Shown: positions 33,378 through 44,880, numbered from the stretch's first letter. The stretch is DNA of 64,000 nt from Cytidiella melzeri (GCA_022592445.1 JABYQR010000113.1:54052-118051), one strand, 5' to 3'. Numbers and translations: made by a program. Notes: generated by a model not told the origin, from the letters alone.

Positions 33378-34850
33378 TGCGTTGATTTTGGCAGCCATTT
33401 CATCCATTTGCTTCTTATAGATGTCCAGCATGCCCTTGAGCACAGCAGTCCTAGCATCCTTGTCATTGGATGCATCTTGCTTCGGCGTAGTAGTGGTCGA
33501 CGAGGTCGACGAAGTGGCAGCAACCTTTTGTCCCTTAGGGACGCCTTGAAGCCGTTTCAGGCAAACTGCCCCCCAGTGACCGGTGCCACCGCAGTGGTTG
33601 CAGACCGGGTCATCGGGGTGCTTCAAGTCCCTCTTTTTGTGGTTTTTGGATCCACAAACCGAGCAGCGCTTGCTCATCTCCTTCTTCCATTTCTGGAAGA
33701 TCTCCTGCTTGCCCAGACCTGCAAAGAGCGAGTCAAACGAGGCGGAGAAGCGGGACACATCAATTTCCATGGCATTGGGATCACGGAACGCTTGCTGGTG
33801 GGACTTGCCGTGTCCCGAGGAACTATCCACCATGACCTTCCCCGTGCTATTGCGTAGGTAAGCGAGCTGCACGTCTACGGCCTTGCATTGGTCTTTGAGC
33901 GCATCATACGTGGTTGCGCGGGTCTGGAAGTACAAGACACGCTGCAAGTACTCTGTGATCAAGCTGGACTTGAGGCAATCGAAAAGGTCCTGCTGGCTCC
34001 AGCCAGTGTGAGGGGCCCAAGTCTCAAACTCCGAGATGTGGGCGGCGAAGGTCTTATTGCCCTGCTTCATGCCGGCAACCTTGGTCTTGGCCTCCATGAC
34101 TGCGTCAATAGGCTCAAATTTGGCCTTGAAGGCCTTGATAAACATGTCCCAGCTATTTCCGAACGCTGGTTTGCTGCTGGCTAGCTCCTCGATGTGAGGA
34201 CGAGCCCAATCAGCGGTGTCTTCCTGCATGAAGGACAAGGCGCTTGTGATGAGTTTATGAGGATCGAAGATCCTCGTGCCGTTGTTGTCCAATTGGACCT
34301 GGCCTTGGGCGTCCTGTTGGAAGAACACTTTGCCCTGGTTCTGGGCCCAGACTATGAATGCGTGATGGAAGAGCCTTGCCTCCGAGGATGTCTTTCCCTT
34401 GAATGACACTGGCTTTTCTACAATGCTCCGTTCCCTGGAGCCGTGAGTAGCAGCGGCAGTTGCGGTAGGTTGTACAGCTGCCAGAGCAGCAACTTCATTG
34501 GTGAGGTCCACCATTCTCTGTGTAAGGATGCCGAACATGTTGAGGATGTCCTGGGCGCTCAAGTTGGCGGCGACAGCTGGGGCAGCGTCAGGAGCAGTGT
34601 TCTGCTGGTTCTGGCCGATGTCTTCCTTGGTGATAAGATAAAGATTGTTTTTGGTCTGAGTCTGGTGGTGCTCAGAATAGTATTTGCTGTTGACCGCTTC
34701 TGTTGGGTCTGCCTGAGTGTATCGATTTGGGCACGGTTGTTTGTCACACTCGTAGAATAGACCTTTGTAGAAATGGTCCTCTGTGACCGTGCTCGAATTG
34801 AAGAAGTGTATGTAGTTTCCGCAAGGAAGACTGGACGACGTGGTGGGCAA
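33369..34850 (-). CDS. gag, nested Gypsy family A (uninterrupted frame)
   Basis: About 490 codons open to the stop at 33369. The head of the frame has TTG, not ATG. The ATG used in the sister copy at 20140 is replaced here by ATC, so the true start is uncertain or lost. Domains: LSAQDILNMFGILTQRMVDL (a short helical segment); a retrotransposon Gag core with W.MFIKAFKAKFEPIDAVMEA and AAHISEFETWAPHTGW; two Cys groups, CSVCGSKNHKKRD and the CCHC knuckle CNHCGGTGHWGAVC; and a Ser/Thr-rich tail. Expected role: assembly of the particle and RNA binding. Confidence 0.85.
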   Translation of the reverse strand: MPTTSSSLPCGNYIHFFNSSTVTEDHFYKGLFYECDKQPCPNRYTQADPTEAVNSKYYSEHHQTQTKNNLYLITKEDIGQNQQNTAPDAAPAVAANLSAQDILNMFGILTQRMVDLTNEVAALAAVQPTATAAATHGSRERSIVEKPVSFKGKTSSEARLFHHAFIVWAQNQGKVFFQQDAQGQVQLDNNGTRIFDPHKLITSALSFMQEDTADWARPHIEELASSKPAFGNSWDMFIKAFKAKFEPIDAVMEAKTKVAGMKQGNKTFAAHISEFETWAPHTGWSQQDLFDCLKSSLITEYLQRVLYFQTRATTYDALKDQCKAVDVQLAYLRNSTGKVMVDSSSGHGKSHQQAFRDPNAMEIDVSRFSASFDSLFAGLGKQEIFQKWKKEMSKRCSVCGSKNHKKRDLKHPDDPVCNHCGGTGHWGAVCLKRLQGVPKGQKVAATSSTSSTTTTPKQDASNDKDARTAVLKGMLDIYKKQMDEMAAKINAVF

Positions 34851-34989
34851 ACTATGGATCTATCTAAATCCACTCGAAGTAGCTACCGTTGTTAACTACG
34901 TTGAGCTGGGCAAGAACTTTGCTGTAGTTCATACGAAGCTGTTTAAACGAAATCTTCCCTATTGCTTTGCAACCCCAGTCTAGGAGTTA

Positions 34990-35590
34990 CTACTCTCGGT
35001 CTGCTGTGACAGGTGCCAGCTCGTCAAGTTGGTTGAGAAAGCGATTAATTTTGTTGACGAGGTGGAATAGCGCACAGCAGTGGTCAGGGTCTGCGCAGTT
35101 GAGAAGTTCTTGAAGCTCTTTGAGAGCTTGTAAGCGGGTGTGGACAGCGGTAAGCTTCGGCTTGAAGATGCCGACGAGGTCAACCGGTGATAACTTCTTG
35201 AAGTCCATCAGCACCTGTTTGGGTGCAGCGGGAGCGGGAGTGGACTGGGGAAGCTTGGCGAGCCGCTCAGCGAGAGTTGGCTTGTGGGTTTGTTGCTCAG
35301 CTAGTGTGCGAGCACGTTCTTCTGCAACGCGTTCTCCGTAGGCTCGGGCAGAAGCGCGAAGTTGTTGATTCTCCTTGTAAGAGGTGACAGTGATGGTGAT
35401 GCCTTTGACAGGCAGTTTTGTGGACACTACTTCGAGACAGTGACCAGGTCTTTGTCAGACCAACGATGAGGTTGACCACTCTTACGCTTGGCAGCGAGAG
35501 CGTCGAGGAAATATGGGGGGAGGCACCTCTTGAGCTGGGCTCGTTTGTAGAGAGGTCTTTGGAGAAACGGGTGCGCGTGTCCTTAGGCAC
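34990..35590 (-). pseudogene. Pre-gag ORF1 of nested family A element (frameshifted)
   Basis: Homologous to 19131-19829. An early frameshift near 35425 separates VPKDTR-type N-terminal sequence from GITITVTSYKENQQL onward. The C-terminal motif is cut at DRE by a stop. Confidence 0.75.
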
Positions 35591-35734
35591 TGAGCGACGC
35601 AGGGGGTAGAAATGGACGACGTAAGTAGCAGCTCAACAGTATGGAAAGACCGGAGACGTACTCGTCAAACAGGAATAAACTTTTTTTAATGGTGGGAATG
35701 GGGAACCCAGGGTTTCACAACAATCTTGACCTAA

Positions 35735-36489
35735 TGACACGGAGACAAGGCTCGACCTGACAAATAGGGACACGAAGTGGATGACAACGAAGTGGTGGTG
35801 GTAGGGTGAAGCTCAATACTCTCACCAGCTATTAACCTTATGCGGATGTCTAGCCCAGTAAAGACCAAGTTAGTATTGATACTACCCGCTATGTAGTACA
35901 AGAGGGGTGTTGCTTACCTAGCCCAGTAAAGACCAAGAGGTCAAGATGGGGGCTAAGAGCGTACATGCAGCTGCTTATATAGACTTCAGGGACCTGCGCA
36001 CAGACCATGTTGAGGGCACGCTTTGCAAGAAGCTGTGTGAACGAAGAACAAAAGAACTACCTAAAGGAGAACAATAGCTATTGTCTAGACCTTGCCAAGA
36101 ACTCTACTTGTGAGAGAATCTATCTAAAAGGAGACCAACTATTGTATTCCATTCCCACACCTGTGAGAACATCCTTCCATAAAGAGAACAATAGGGAAAG
36201 AACAAAAGGAGTCCATGTGAACGGTATCTATGACATCAAACCCTAGCTATGGGCTGAGCCATGTGTCTGTAGCCATGTGGTCTTACTTAAGCTAAGTCAC
36301 ATGCCAGTGTGACGTAGTAGCAAGTAATGTGACCGTGTGGAGCGTCTAAGCCACGTGATATGGGAGCTTAATAGACGTGCAAAGGAGTTTATGCAGAGAA
36401 GGTTGCAACTGGGTTGCAGCCCGGAGTTTTACAGATAAAAACCAGAGGTAAATTACAAGAATCAAGGGCTAGTCAGGCCATCCATGACA
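35735..36489 (-). repeat. 5' LTR of nested family A element
   Basis: 755 bp; on the plus strand TGACACGGAGAC at the left edge and CCATGACA at the right edge. Confidence 0.93.
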
Positions 36490-36544
36490 CAAGGTGTTCG
36501 TTCAAAACTCTTTGCACGGAGTTCAAAGCAAAAAGGGGGGGTAA

Positions 36545-37189
36545 TGTCACAGATTTTCAATGTTTCTACAAGACTTGCCTTACCAGGCAACGGTATTATT
36601 GGGAATATTTATGCGCTTATCAGGTGCTTATCCAGCGCTTATCCGGCGTCTATTTAGGCGCTTATCCAGCGCTTATCTGGCGCTTATCAGGCGCTTATTC
36701 TCAGTGCCTATCAATTGATGCGCTGATGTGCTCCTTTCCTTATCTGTGTATCACATGATAGAACTCTCTGGAACCTTGTGGAACATGCTGGAACTATGAT
36801 GTCATAGTTTGGAAAAGTCTAGCCTTGTCTTGGAACAAGCTAGAACAAGTCTAGCCTTGGGACTGGGTCATGCGGTCAGGTCATGGGGACAATTGCTATT
36901 GGTTGATTATTGAAGTGGCACCACTAGGGCATAGGGCATGCTTAGTAAGGTAGATGCATTCACTTACTCATGTAGGTATTAGGGGTCTTAGGGTAGTACC
37001 TGGGGTCCTTCCCTTCATGTATATATAGAGGCACTCCTGAGGGCATATCCCCTCAGTCTTATCCACTCTGTTGATAAAGGACTACTCTGTACTCCCCAGT
37101 ACTTCACTCACCACACCTCCTACTCTCTATCTCATCATCTCCCCCTCAAGTTTAACACTTATCTGGTGAGTGTAACCTTAACTGTTACA
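36545..37189 (+). repeat. 3' LTR, family B, copy 1
   Basis: 645 bp, TGTCACAG...CTGTTACA, preceded by the G7 purine tract. It is shorter than its 5' partner in the minisatellite and also lacks the ATTCCATTAGATGATG segment. Confidence 0.9.
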
Positions 37190-37490
37190 TTCCTGAGCGC
37201 AGGGGAATTGGGTGGTCGCTCTGAGTGTTGCAATAAGAGCAATTTTCAAGCAAGTCTGCAACCGAGGCGACGGACAACACTTGCAAAGGGGATTTAGGAG
37301 TGGATCTCTCGGGGGAGACAGTAGGTGCTACTGAGGGTTCAGGCAGCGGCGTGGGCGCGGGGATGATAGAGTAGCGGCGAAGGACTTTGTGGCACGGGCG
37401 GTATGGACAGCAACCATCTGGTAAGTGTGGAACGGTTGGACAATAGCGGCAAACACGAGGCGGGTTGTGAATGGTAGGCGCAGCGGACAT
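37190..37490 (-). pseudogene. 5' fragment of an unknown Cys-rich protein, cut by LTR B
   Basis: ATG at 37490, about 100 codons, frame ending at the LTR boundary. N-terminus has CRYCPTVPHLPDGCCPYRPC, a compact Cys cluster that may bind zinc, then a Pro/Ser-rich stretch and a second CSYC. A TATA-like TTTATAAAAGG lies about 150 bp upstream (minus strand, near 37640). I do not recognise the family. The rest of the gene is not in the window. Confidence 0.5.
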
Positions 37491-38201
37491 AAATGTAGAA
37501 GAGAACGCAATGGAGCAACGCAGGAGATGCTACAGCTTTTTGACGCGAAGAGACTCCCTCAACGCGAGCGCAAAGTGTAAAGGAAACTCTGAGAACTGGG
37601 GTGGGGATTGATTGATTTTCTACGCAGTACAAACAACACCTTTTATAAACCTAAGCCCCTCTCCTAAACCTTTCCTTCTTTGTCCTAAACCCAAACACAA
37701 GAGCAAGAAAACACTGTGAGAGAGTACTTCTGTCCACAGAGGCAAAATGACCAGCGAATCGATGCCCGGCAGGACACAGCGTTGGTCGACGCGGAGTAGC
37801 GGCGCGCGCCCTTGCGCTGAAGAGGCGCCAACCGTCGCGAGCAGGTGATGAGGCGCCGTCCAGGAGTTGCACAGCGTGGCGTGATAGGGGTCTTCCTGAA
37901 ACGGGGTTCGTGAGTCAAGTTTCTTCTACCGCTGGTCCGACCCGCGTCCGAAACACTTGGTGGCTGGCCCGCCCATGCTCCGATGCAAAAGGGGCGTGTC
38001 TGTGAGTCAGAGTTTGGTGCAATTCCTCGGCCTCGGATGTTTCCAGCGCGTTGCTGCTCCTTGCCAAGTCCTCGGATCCTTGGCGGACTCCTCGTGACCT
38101 CGGTGAACCTCTCGTGTCTGCAGCGCTGGGAAAGTGGAGGGATTTGCCACTCAGGAGGACGCGGGCCACGCAAATGGCTGGCTGCTGCCGTGTCTCCGCG
38201 C
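37491..38201. other. GC-rich stretch, no assignable gene
   Basis: Upstream region of the Cys-rich fragment and the junction with the truncated transposase. Open frames of 60-160 codons on both strands overlap each other and show no motif. I treat them as chance frames in GC-rich DNA. Confidence 0.4.
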
Positions 38202-40761
38202 CTAGCCGTTTTCTGGGCGTATCATGGGGTACTGTGAATGATCATCAGGGAATACCATGGCTTGCACAATCATCTGACCATCTTTCATAAACCACCCATT
38301 CTGCATACAAGCTTGCTTGCCACCTGGACAAAGATTCATCTGCAAACCCCGTAAGGCATCCTCTCCGTAGGCTGAGTGGCCCTGTGAGTTATCAACAAGC
38401 ACTACTGCAATAGTATCAGGTTCATGCGCAGCCTCAAATGCTGAGAAGAATTTTTCCTTAAGCTACACGAAAAGAGTCCAACATCAGCAGCAATTATATC
38501 AGAAAATGCAGCACCGCAAACTATCACATTTACCTGATTAATGAACAATTCACCGGTCCAGAATCCGTCGTGATTCTTCCTATACTCAAGTGTGATGCTT
38601 GCTTCCTTCAGCCATCCCACGGTCGAGCATATAAAGTTGCTCTGACGGAGGCCACGTCCTGGTCCTTTCCTTTTCAGCGGCATCTCTCCATCCAACACCC
38701 AGCTTTTCTTCACTCTGTCGTGCGCCTGAGCTGTCATCTCATCATGGGCAACCAGTACAAGCCGCGGAAGTAGTGCAGCTGCAGCATCAACGGGAACTTC
38801 TCTGGTGACATTGTCTATGGCATACTTGGTGAGACGGGGTCGTATCAATTCCATAGCAGGTAAGAAGCGGTGTTGACGGTCTTCAACAACATCAAGTCAT
38901 TCATGGCCATCAAAGTAGACAGCCTTACGGTGCTCCATATACAAAAACCCTCACGGAGCATGATCCGCCGCATAGTCCAGAGTGATAGTCCAAGACAACC
39001 AGGTTTCAGCTGCAGCCGAGGTAAGCCTGCTGTCTCAACAAAGTCTTTCAGCCCACGCGGCATCTCCTGAGATACAAGGACCTTTCCATAGCTGCGAGCT
39101 TTGTCCCATTCCATCTCGTTACTCAACAGCTTCTTCAGCTTCTCCGGATTCATCGACCATTTATTGGAGCGCAGATAGGTGCTTATTGCAGGACAAACCG
39201 CAGGATCGCTGAATATAGATGCAACCTTTGCATGTCATTCACGGTGTGAGAGTGGTAGTGCACGAGTCTTAATTCATGCTTGCATCCATTGACGAGCCAA
39301 TTGTGAGCCCCAGTTCACTTTAAAGCCATGAGCCTCAGCAGTAATCTGAGACGCCGCAATCATGCCTTTCTCTCCATAGACCATCATGTGCAGACACGAC
39401 TGAATAGTGCGTGTGCAACGTGCCTGAAGTCCACTTTGTCCCGAAGCAAACTGCTGACGTCACGATGACAATACGTGTTCAACGTCCTTCAAAGCTGCCG
39501 CACAAGCTGCCTTGGCAGCTTTGACCGCTTGAGCTCAAGCTTTTTGTACAGGAACTTCAAGCCGCCGTCTTTTGTGCTTTGGTAAGTCACTGTCAGGTTG
39601 TGCTTGGACAAGACTCTTGCTGACTTGGATGGAAGGAACAGTGCTCAAAACGGTGAATGTATTGCGGGAGGACTCAGATTCGAGACAACCAGACTCCGGG
39701 TTGGACAACGGACAGGCAACCTTCAAACCAACACTATCCTCGTACCACTCATCCGTGTCACTCTCATCGTCTGCAAATAGATCCTCTGCGTCCTCGGAGA
39801 TGTTGGATAGAAAGCCTTCAAGGTGGTCGTCAAGATGGTCAGACTCAATCCGGGTTGGCAGTGAGTGCACGGAAGCCTTCGTGCTTGAAGCCTCTGCTGA
39901 GTTCAATGCTCCGGCCTCAAAGTCTGGCTGGGGTAAGCTGAAGAGTATTGCAGAGTAAGGTGAGCCCGCATCTTCATACATGTATTGATAATGCTCACTG
40001 ATTGACTTCAACTGGAAGGTGGCCCTGGAATGGTGGGTGGTTTTGTGCCAGCACATTCAATTCCTCAGTCTCAAATAGGCTTGGTACTGGGTCACTTTTG
40101 ACAGCTGTCTGGGTGAAAAAAGAGCGGAAAGCACGAGCTGTATGACTGATGCATAATGGAAATCAGTTTTGAGCTCTCAGGCATGGCACTGTGCCACAAC
40201 GCACCTCTGCCTTGTACGTGAATCTTTTGCTTCTTTCTCGCGGGCCTATTGCTTATGGTGGCGCTTTGTGCGCTTCGAGTTACCGGTATAGACCCCAATT
40301 TGTGCCCGCTCAATGTCTTTCCACTTTGGTGAGCTCCTTTGTTTCATCATTAATGCATAGGCTGACTTTACTGTTACCTGCTTCAGGTTCTCACTCTCCT
40401 CAAGGCTAACCTCAAGCTCGGCACCCTCTAATTCCTCAACATCCGGCTCCCCTTCATTCTTTTCCAATAGCCCATCTCCGTCACCATTCTGTAATCTCTC
40501 ATCTTTTATCCAGTCACATATGTCCAACTCTGCATCTGACCAGCTGTTAACTCCTCCATCCCAGGAGAAGACACTGTCCGCCGCATCATCCGACCCGGGA
40601 CTTGTCATCTCATCAGAGGATGTTACACCTGCAACTGAAGCCGGCCGCGCTGACTGTGACTGGACTTGAAGCTCATCAAGCGCAAGGCGCAACCGTGCGC
40701 CACCTTCTCGAGCGCGGGCAGCCGCTTCCTTCTTTGCTCGTCAATTTTGTGGGCCAGGCAT
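38202..40761 (-). pseudogene. DDE-type transposase of the Agaricomycete expanded family (multiple TGA codons)
   Basis: Starts at ATG 40761 (MPGPQN-stop-RAKK). Typical N-terminal blocks are VKSAYALMMKQRSS, RTKRHHKQ and WGSQLARQW. Catalytic-type blocks are LVLVAHDEMTAQAHD (first acidic pair), MPLKRKGPGRGLRQSNFICSTVGWL, VLVDNSQGHSAYGEDAL (second Asp) and MNLCPGGKQACM. An intron of about 65 bp interrupts GELFINQ/LKEKFF. The C-terminus is lost after FPDDHSQYP. In-frame TGA codons occur after MPGPQN, at 39535, 39460 and twice near 39235-39275. Each sits where an Arg codon CGA would fit. By family knowledge such proteins are DDE transposases, found in high copy in these fungi. Confidence 0.8.
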
Positions 40762-40929
40762 GATGATGGGGTGCAGAAAATGTATGATTTTTTTTTTGGC
40801 TGTCTAGGTAATCTTGTGCGGTCGCAATGGAGGTGAAACGCATGCGCACTGAACTCTCTCTCTAGCACCGGCCTACAGCGGGTTTCAAGATTTCATGGCC
40901 AATTTTGCCGGTCACGTGGCCTTGTTCAA

Positions 40930-42255
40930 AAGAGGCGGCGTCTAAGCGCCGCACACCATACAAAGCAAACCCCAGAGTGCCCTGGGGCATCAAAGCTTCA
41001 CTCTTTGCGGATCTCTGCTCGCACTTTCAGGAATTCAATACCCAGACCGACCCTGCTTTCCTTTGCACGATCTATCCATCTACATGTGATTTTAGCTGGG
41101 ATGAAGGCAAACACCTTGGTCTGGATATCTCAAGAACATCACACTGACGGGTAACATTGAGTCAACAACACCAGAAGGGGGGAAACTTCCTAGCATCCTT
41201 CTGACTAGACAATCAGAGCAATTCTGCTGAATCCCTGTAGATGGTAGAAGACCTCTATCACCACAGCACAGTGATGTTTTCTGAAGACGCTCAACCTTAG
41301 GAGGGTGGTAATATGGTGGATGGCCCGATTAGCCCTTGTTTTCCAAATTTTACATCCAGTTTTTACCTTTGAAACCAGGTTGAAACCCCGTTGCAACCTA
41401 GCTTGCAACCTCTCTGCACTGTCATGGATGGCCTGACTAGCCCTTAATTTTCGCAATTTACCTCTTGTTTTTATCTGTAAAACTCCGGGCTGTAGCTCAG
41501 TTACAACCTTCTCTGCACAAACTCCTTTGCACGTCTATTAAGCGCCCGTATCACGTGGCTTAGATGCTCCACACGGTCACATTACTTGCTACTACGTCAC
41601 ACTGGCATGTGACTTAGCTTAAGTAAGACCACATGGCTACAGACACATGGCTCAGCCCATAGCTAGGGTTTGATGTCATAGATACCATCCACATGGGCTC
41701 CTTATTGTTCTTTCCTTATTGTTCTCTTTATGGAAGGATGTTCTCACAGGTGTGGGAATGGAATACAATAGTTGGTCTCCTTTTAGATAGATTCTCTCAT
41801 GGGCAGAGTTCTTGGCAAGGTCTAGACAATAGCTATTGTTCTCCTTTAGGTAGTTCTTTTGTTCTTCGTTCACATGGCTTCTTGCAAAGCCTGCCCTTAA
41901 CATGGTCTGTGCGCAGGTCCCTGAAGTCTATATAAGCAGCTACATGTACGCTCCTAGCCCCCATCTCGACCTCTTGGTCTTTACCGGGCTAGGTAAGCAA
42001 ACCCCCTCTTGTACTACATAGCGGGTAGTATCAATCTAACTTGGTCTTTACTGGGCTAGATATCTGTATAAGGTTTATAGCTGGTGAGAGCATTGTGCTA
42101 TACGCCTGCCACCACCTCGTCGTCGTCTTCCACTCCGTGTCTCTAGTCGTTACGTCGAGCTCCGTCTCCGTGACATGCACAAACCCCTTGCACGTTTATT
42201 GAGCGCCCGTATCACGTGGCTTAGATGCTCTACATGGTCATGTTACTAGCTGGGA
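40930..42255 (+). mobile_element. 3' end of a family A Gypsy element with an LTR nested in its LTR
   Basis: Pol C-terminus (40960-41147: IKASLFADL, FNTQTDPAFL, FSWDEGKHLGLDISRTSH, stop), purine tract TTAGGAGGGTGGTAA, then a 3' LTR starting at 41313 (TATGGTGGATGGCC, edge mutated). This LTR is split at 41420-42175 by a second family A LTR and truncated near 42255. It has the same orientation as the 5' fragment at 18037-20291. Confidence 0.85.
41420..42175 (+). mobile_element. Solo LTR, family A, inserted in an older family A LTR
   Basis: 756 bp, TGTCATGGATGG...CCGTGACA, with perfect duplication TGCAC at 41415-41419 and 42176-42180. The host LTR continues on both sides (TCTCTGCAC / ACAAACCCC). 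Confidence 0.95.
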
Positions 42256-42635
42256 CACGTGAGGCCCCAGACTCTTTGTAGTAATACAGTAATTATTTAA
42301 CATTTAACCCACAGTATGTGCTATGCTTGTAAGCATGGTAATGCCGGGCCGTACGACAAGCAGTTAAGATTATTCATATGGGAGGTCCAGGTCCCCCGAC
42401 GGTGAAGGTACGCATATCCACATTGCTTACATTACTAGATGCTCATCCTATGTCCCCGACGATGAAGTTTACACAATACATCTTGTGCTAATTCTCTTGT
42501 CCGAGTGTTATTCGCTGCCGCGGGTTTCCAGAAGTGCTTGCATGAGCGTCATATGCGGCAAATCTACAAGATGCATTTGGAAAACCTGTATACGTGTATA
42601 AATGACGAGTTCTGGCTTCGACGACCCAACTCCTA
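42256..42635. other. DBR1 downstream region
   Basis: No gene. Probably the 3' untranslated and terminator region of DBR1 (minus strand) up to the truncated LTR. It contains two similar short blocks, CCCCCGACGGTGAAGG and CCCCGACGATGAAG. Confidence 0.5.
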
Positions 42636-44666
42636 CTATCGATCAATTTTGTTCTCAATACCGAGCATAGTGCAAAACGCGGCGGTTTGAGGATTTGGAT
42701 AGTGGCGTGCTGGAAAAATATGAATGCGGCGTTTCGGCAGCGAAGTTAGTACACCACTTCATACAATACAACACAGCATATAAAACTCACGCTGACCTCG
42801 GCTAACCTTCTTACCGGGGCTCTGCGGCCCAGGTGCGGTCATGACAAATGTCTGACACTCATCAACCCGCTTTACCCTCATGTCGAGAGACTGGACCTCC
42901 CCCGAGTCCACCAGGATGTTCTCTCCGACCCATTGCAGCTCTTTCGAGACAGCCGACCTTGCCTCTGCTTCATCCGGATATCGAAGCTGATATCTAGATG
43001 TCGACATGTAAGGGTTGAAAGCACGAGTGATAGCGAGCCATTCGGGGTCGAACGTCAGCACAGGAGGGCCATGGAGGTCTCGCGAATGCGAAGAGATTTC
43101 ACTGATTTCGTCGGGAATGTCGAGTATCTGTCAACAAGATCAGTGAGCCATAGGAGTGGAGCAAGCTAACATGAACGAACTTCAAGGAACTGTCTACGAG
43201 GTAAGCATTTGTCCAGTGCCAGGAATTTGGTCTCTGGCCAGCCCTTGCCGTCACCCCATTCCTTTGCAGTGGCTACAGCAGAGGCCGAGGTAGCTTGTTG
43301 CACTCCTGACAAGTCCGGGACGGTGGCAGGGGCAGCTTCAATGAACGCTATGACCTCCTGCTCCTCTCCAATAACGTCGTGCCTGTCAAAAGTACCAAGC
43401 TGAATCTCCTCCGGATTGACTGACATTGTCGAAATATCAAAAGACGCAGTAGGTGGGGAGGACTGGGCGACAGTAGATGGTGGGGCTCTTCCACTATCGT
43501 CGAAGGCATCATCGTCTGTAGCTATCTCGTCCGGATTCCCCGCTGTCCCCGAGGGCACTGCTTGCTCGCCTGTATCGTTAGCGATAGCATCAGTAGGAAC
43601 CTCCTCGTCCCCGTCAATATCGTTGATCTGAATCTCATCAGGATTTGCTACAACCTCCTTTACAGATCGCTGAGTGGTGGATCCTTGTGCAGGTTCGGCA
43701 TTTGCGTCTCCCTCCCAGGCTACTTTTGCCTGGAACCTTACGTGTAAATGCGCACTGAACCACCAGCCTGGCTTTAAGTTCCCCAGCAAGTCCCGCATGG
43801 GAGGGCTACCAAGTTTCCCTGATTCGACATCTCCTCGGAAGAAAGGTTTTGTCCGTAATAGGCGAGGAAGGTCACCATAATGTACAATGTTTTGGGGCCA
43901 GTCGTGTGAGAGGAATATTGTTGGCGCAGGTGTAAGCTGTACTCCTTCAATTCAGGGACCACCTTCAATATCAGAAGAGCAAGGAATGAAAACTTACTAG
44001 GGATAGTCGGCGGATGTTGTATTCACGAATGTGATATATGCTGCGCATGCTACCATGATTGTACGGAACACGTTCCCAGAAGCCTGGCATCACAGTCAGA
44101 CTAAAGAACATAACGACCGGTAGGGTGACGCACCCCGTTCAAAGTCTCTATCATTGAAAATGCCTGATGCACCGGCTATCCTAATCCCATTGACCTGCAC
44201 ACATCCGGCGTGTCCGAGGAAGTACATGTTGGGAGCAATCCATCCGCCGTGGAAGAGTTCCCAGAAGTAATTTGATGCTTCATGGTTCCCACCGATGATG
44301 ATAGTCAGGATTGGAGCGACTTTGTCTCCCGTGTAATACCTATTGAAGAAATACGCATTTAATACACTGACAACCGCTTGTGGCTACATGAAACACGCAC
44401 GCGTCTGACAACACTCACTTCCAAAATTCTCCAAGCTCTTTATACTTGTCCGGTACGCTCATACATGCCAGGTCTCCCTCATTCCTGATAGCTTGAAAGT
44501 CACCGCATATCAGTAAAAGTGAGACTCTGTATCCGTTCTGGTTTTCGAGTGAGGCAATGGACGCGTATATGGCATCAAGCTGCCCGTGGCAGCAGCCCTC
44601 CACTGCGATCTGAGCTGCATGGTGAGTCTGACGTTTGAGGATGGCTCTGAACGCACCAACCTTCAT
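42636..44666 (-). CDS. DBR1: RNA lariat debranching enzyme
   Basis: Complement of exons 44666-44661, 44609-44419, 44339-44134, 44083-43998, 43936-43181, 43127-42791 and 42709-42636. Together 1656 nt, 551 residues plus stop, with all six introns GT-AG and 50-81 bp. Metallophosphoesterase motifs of the Dbr1 family, in order: [93 protein letters not shown] and [13 protein letters not shown]. The C-terminal domain follows with [17 protein letters not shown]. An acidic low-complexity insert of about 150 residues ([18 protein letters not shown]) lies between the histidine motif and the TKFLALDKC block. The enzyme hydrolyses the 2'-5' bond of excised introns in the nucleus. No break is seen. The first exon is only six bases. 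Confidence 0.96.
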
Positions 44667-44880
44667 GCAACTTGTAGTTGAGCTCGCAGCAGGTTGCTGT
44701 TCAGATACGCGGAGCTGAGCGAGCAAACAGGCTGTTCAAAGGAGGTGCACAGTGCCGTATATGCAAGGGTGACTTTCAGGTGGATTAATTGAGTAAGTTC
44801 GTGCATGCACGTTAAAGGAGAACGCGGACGTCGCCGATACTCCTTCCTTCTTTGGAGCGCGGAGTCCGAAAAAAGCACTT
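44667..44880 (-). promoter_or_regulatory. DBR1 upstream region
   Basis: About 210 bp between the DBR1 ATG and the A/T-rich tail of the LINE. The native promoter, if longer, has been separated from the gene by the LINE. I see no obvious TATA box. Confidence 0.4.

Larger units (their letters stand above)
27910..36489 (-). mobile_element. Ty3/Gypsy family A, complete element nested in family B
   Basis: Both LTRs are 755 bp (27910-28664 and 35735-36489) and differ at only a modest number of positions. Target duplication CAAGG at 27905-27909 and 36490-36494. Order on the minus strand: 5' LTR, ORF1, gag, pol, purine tract (28665-28677, inverted AGGAGGGGGGTAA), 3' LTR. The left LTR edge reads TA instead of TG. 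A family C solo LTR sits in pol. Confidence 0.95.
20292..37189 (+). mobile_element. Ty3/Gypsy family B element, copy 1, containing a nested family A element
   Basis: 5' LTR 20292-21050, leader, pre-gag ORF1, gag and pol with C-terminal chromodomain. It is interrupted at 27910-36489 by a whole family A element, then resumes with about 50 bp including the purine tract AAAAAGGGGGGGTAA and the 3' LTR 36545-37189. The flanks do not match (CCAGC left, TTCCT right) and lie in unrelated sequence, so there is no target duplication. All its genes carry nonsense codons or frameshifts. Confidence 0.88.

Noticed and set aside
37685..38173. 162-codon minus-strand frame
   Set aside because: GC-rich overlapping frames on both strands with no recognisable domain; chance frame.
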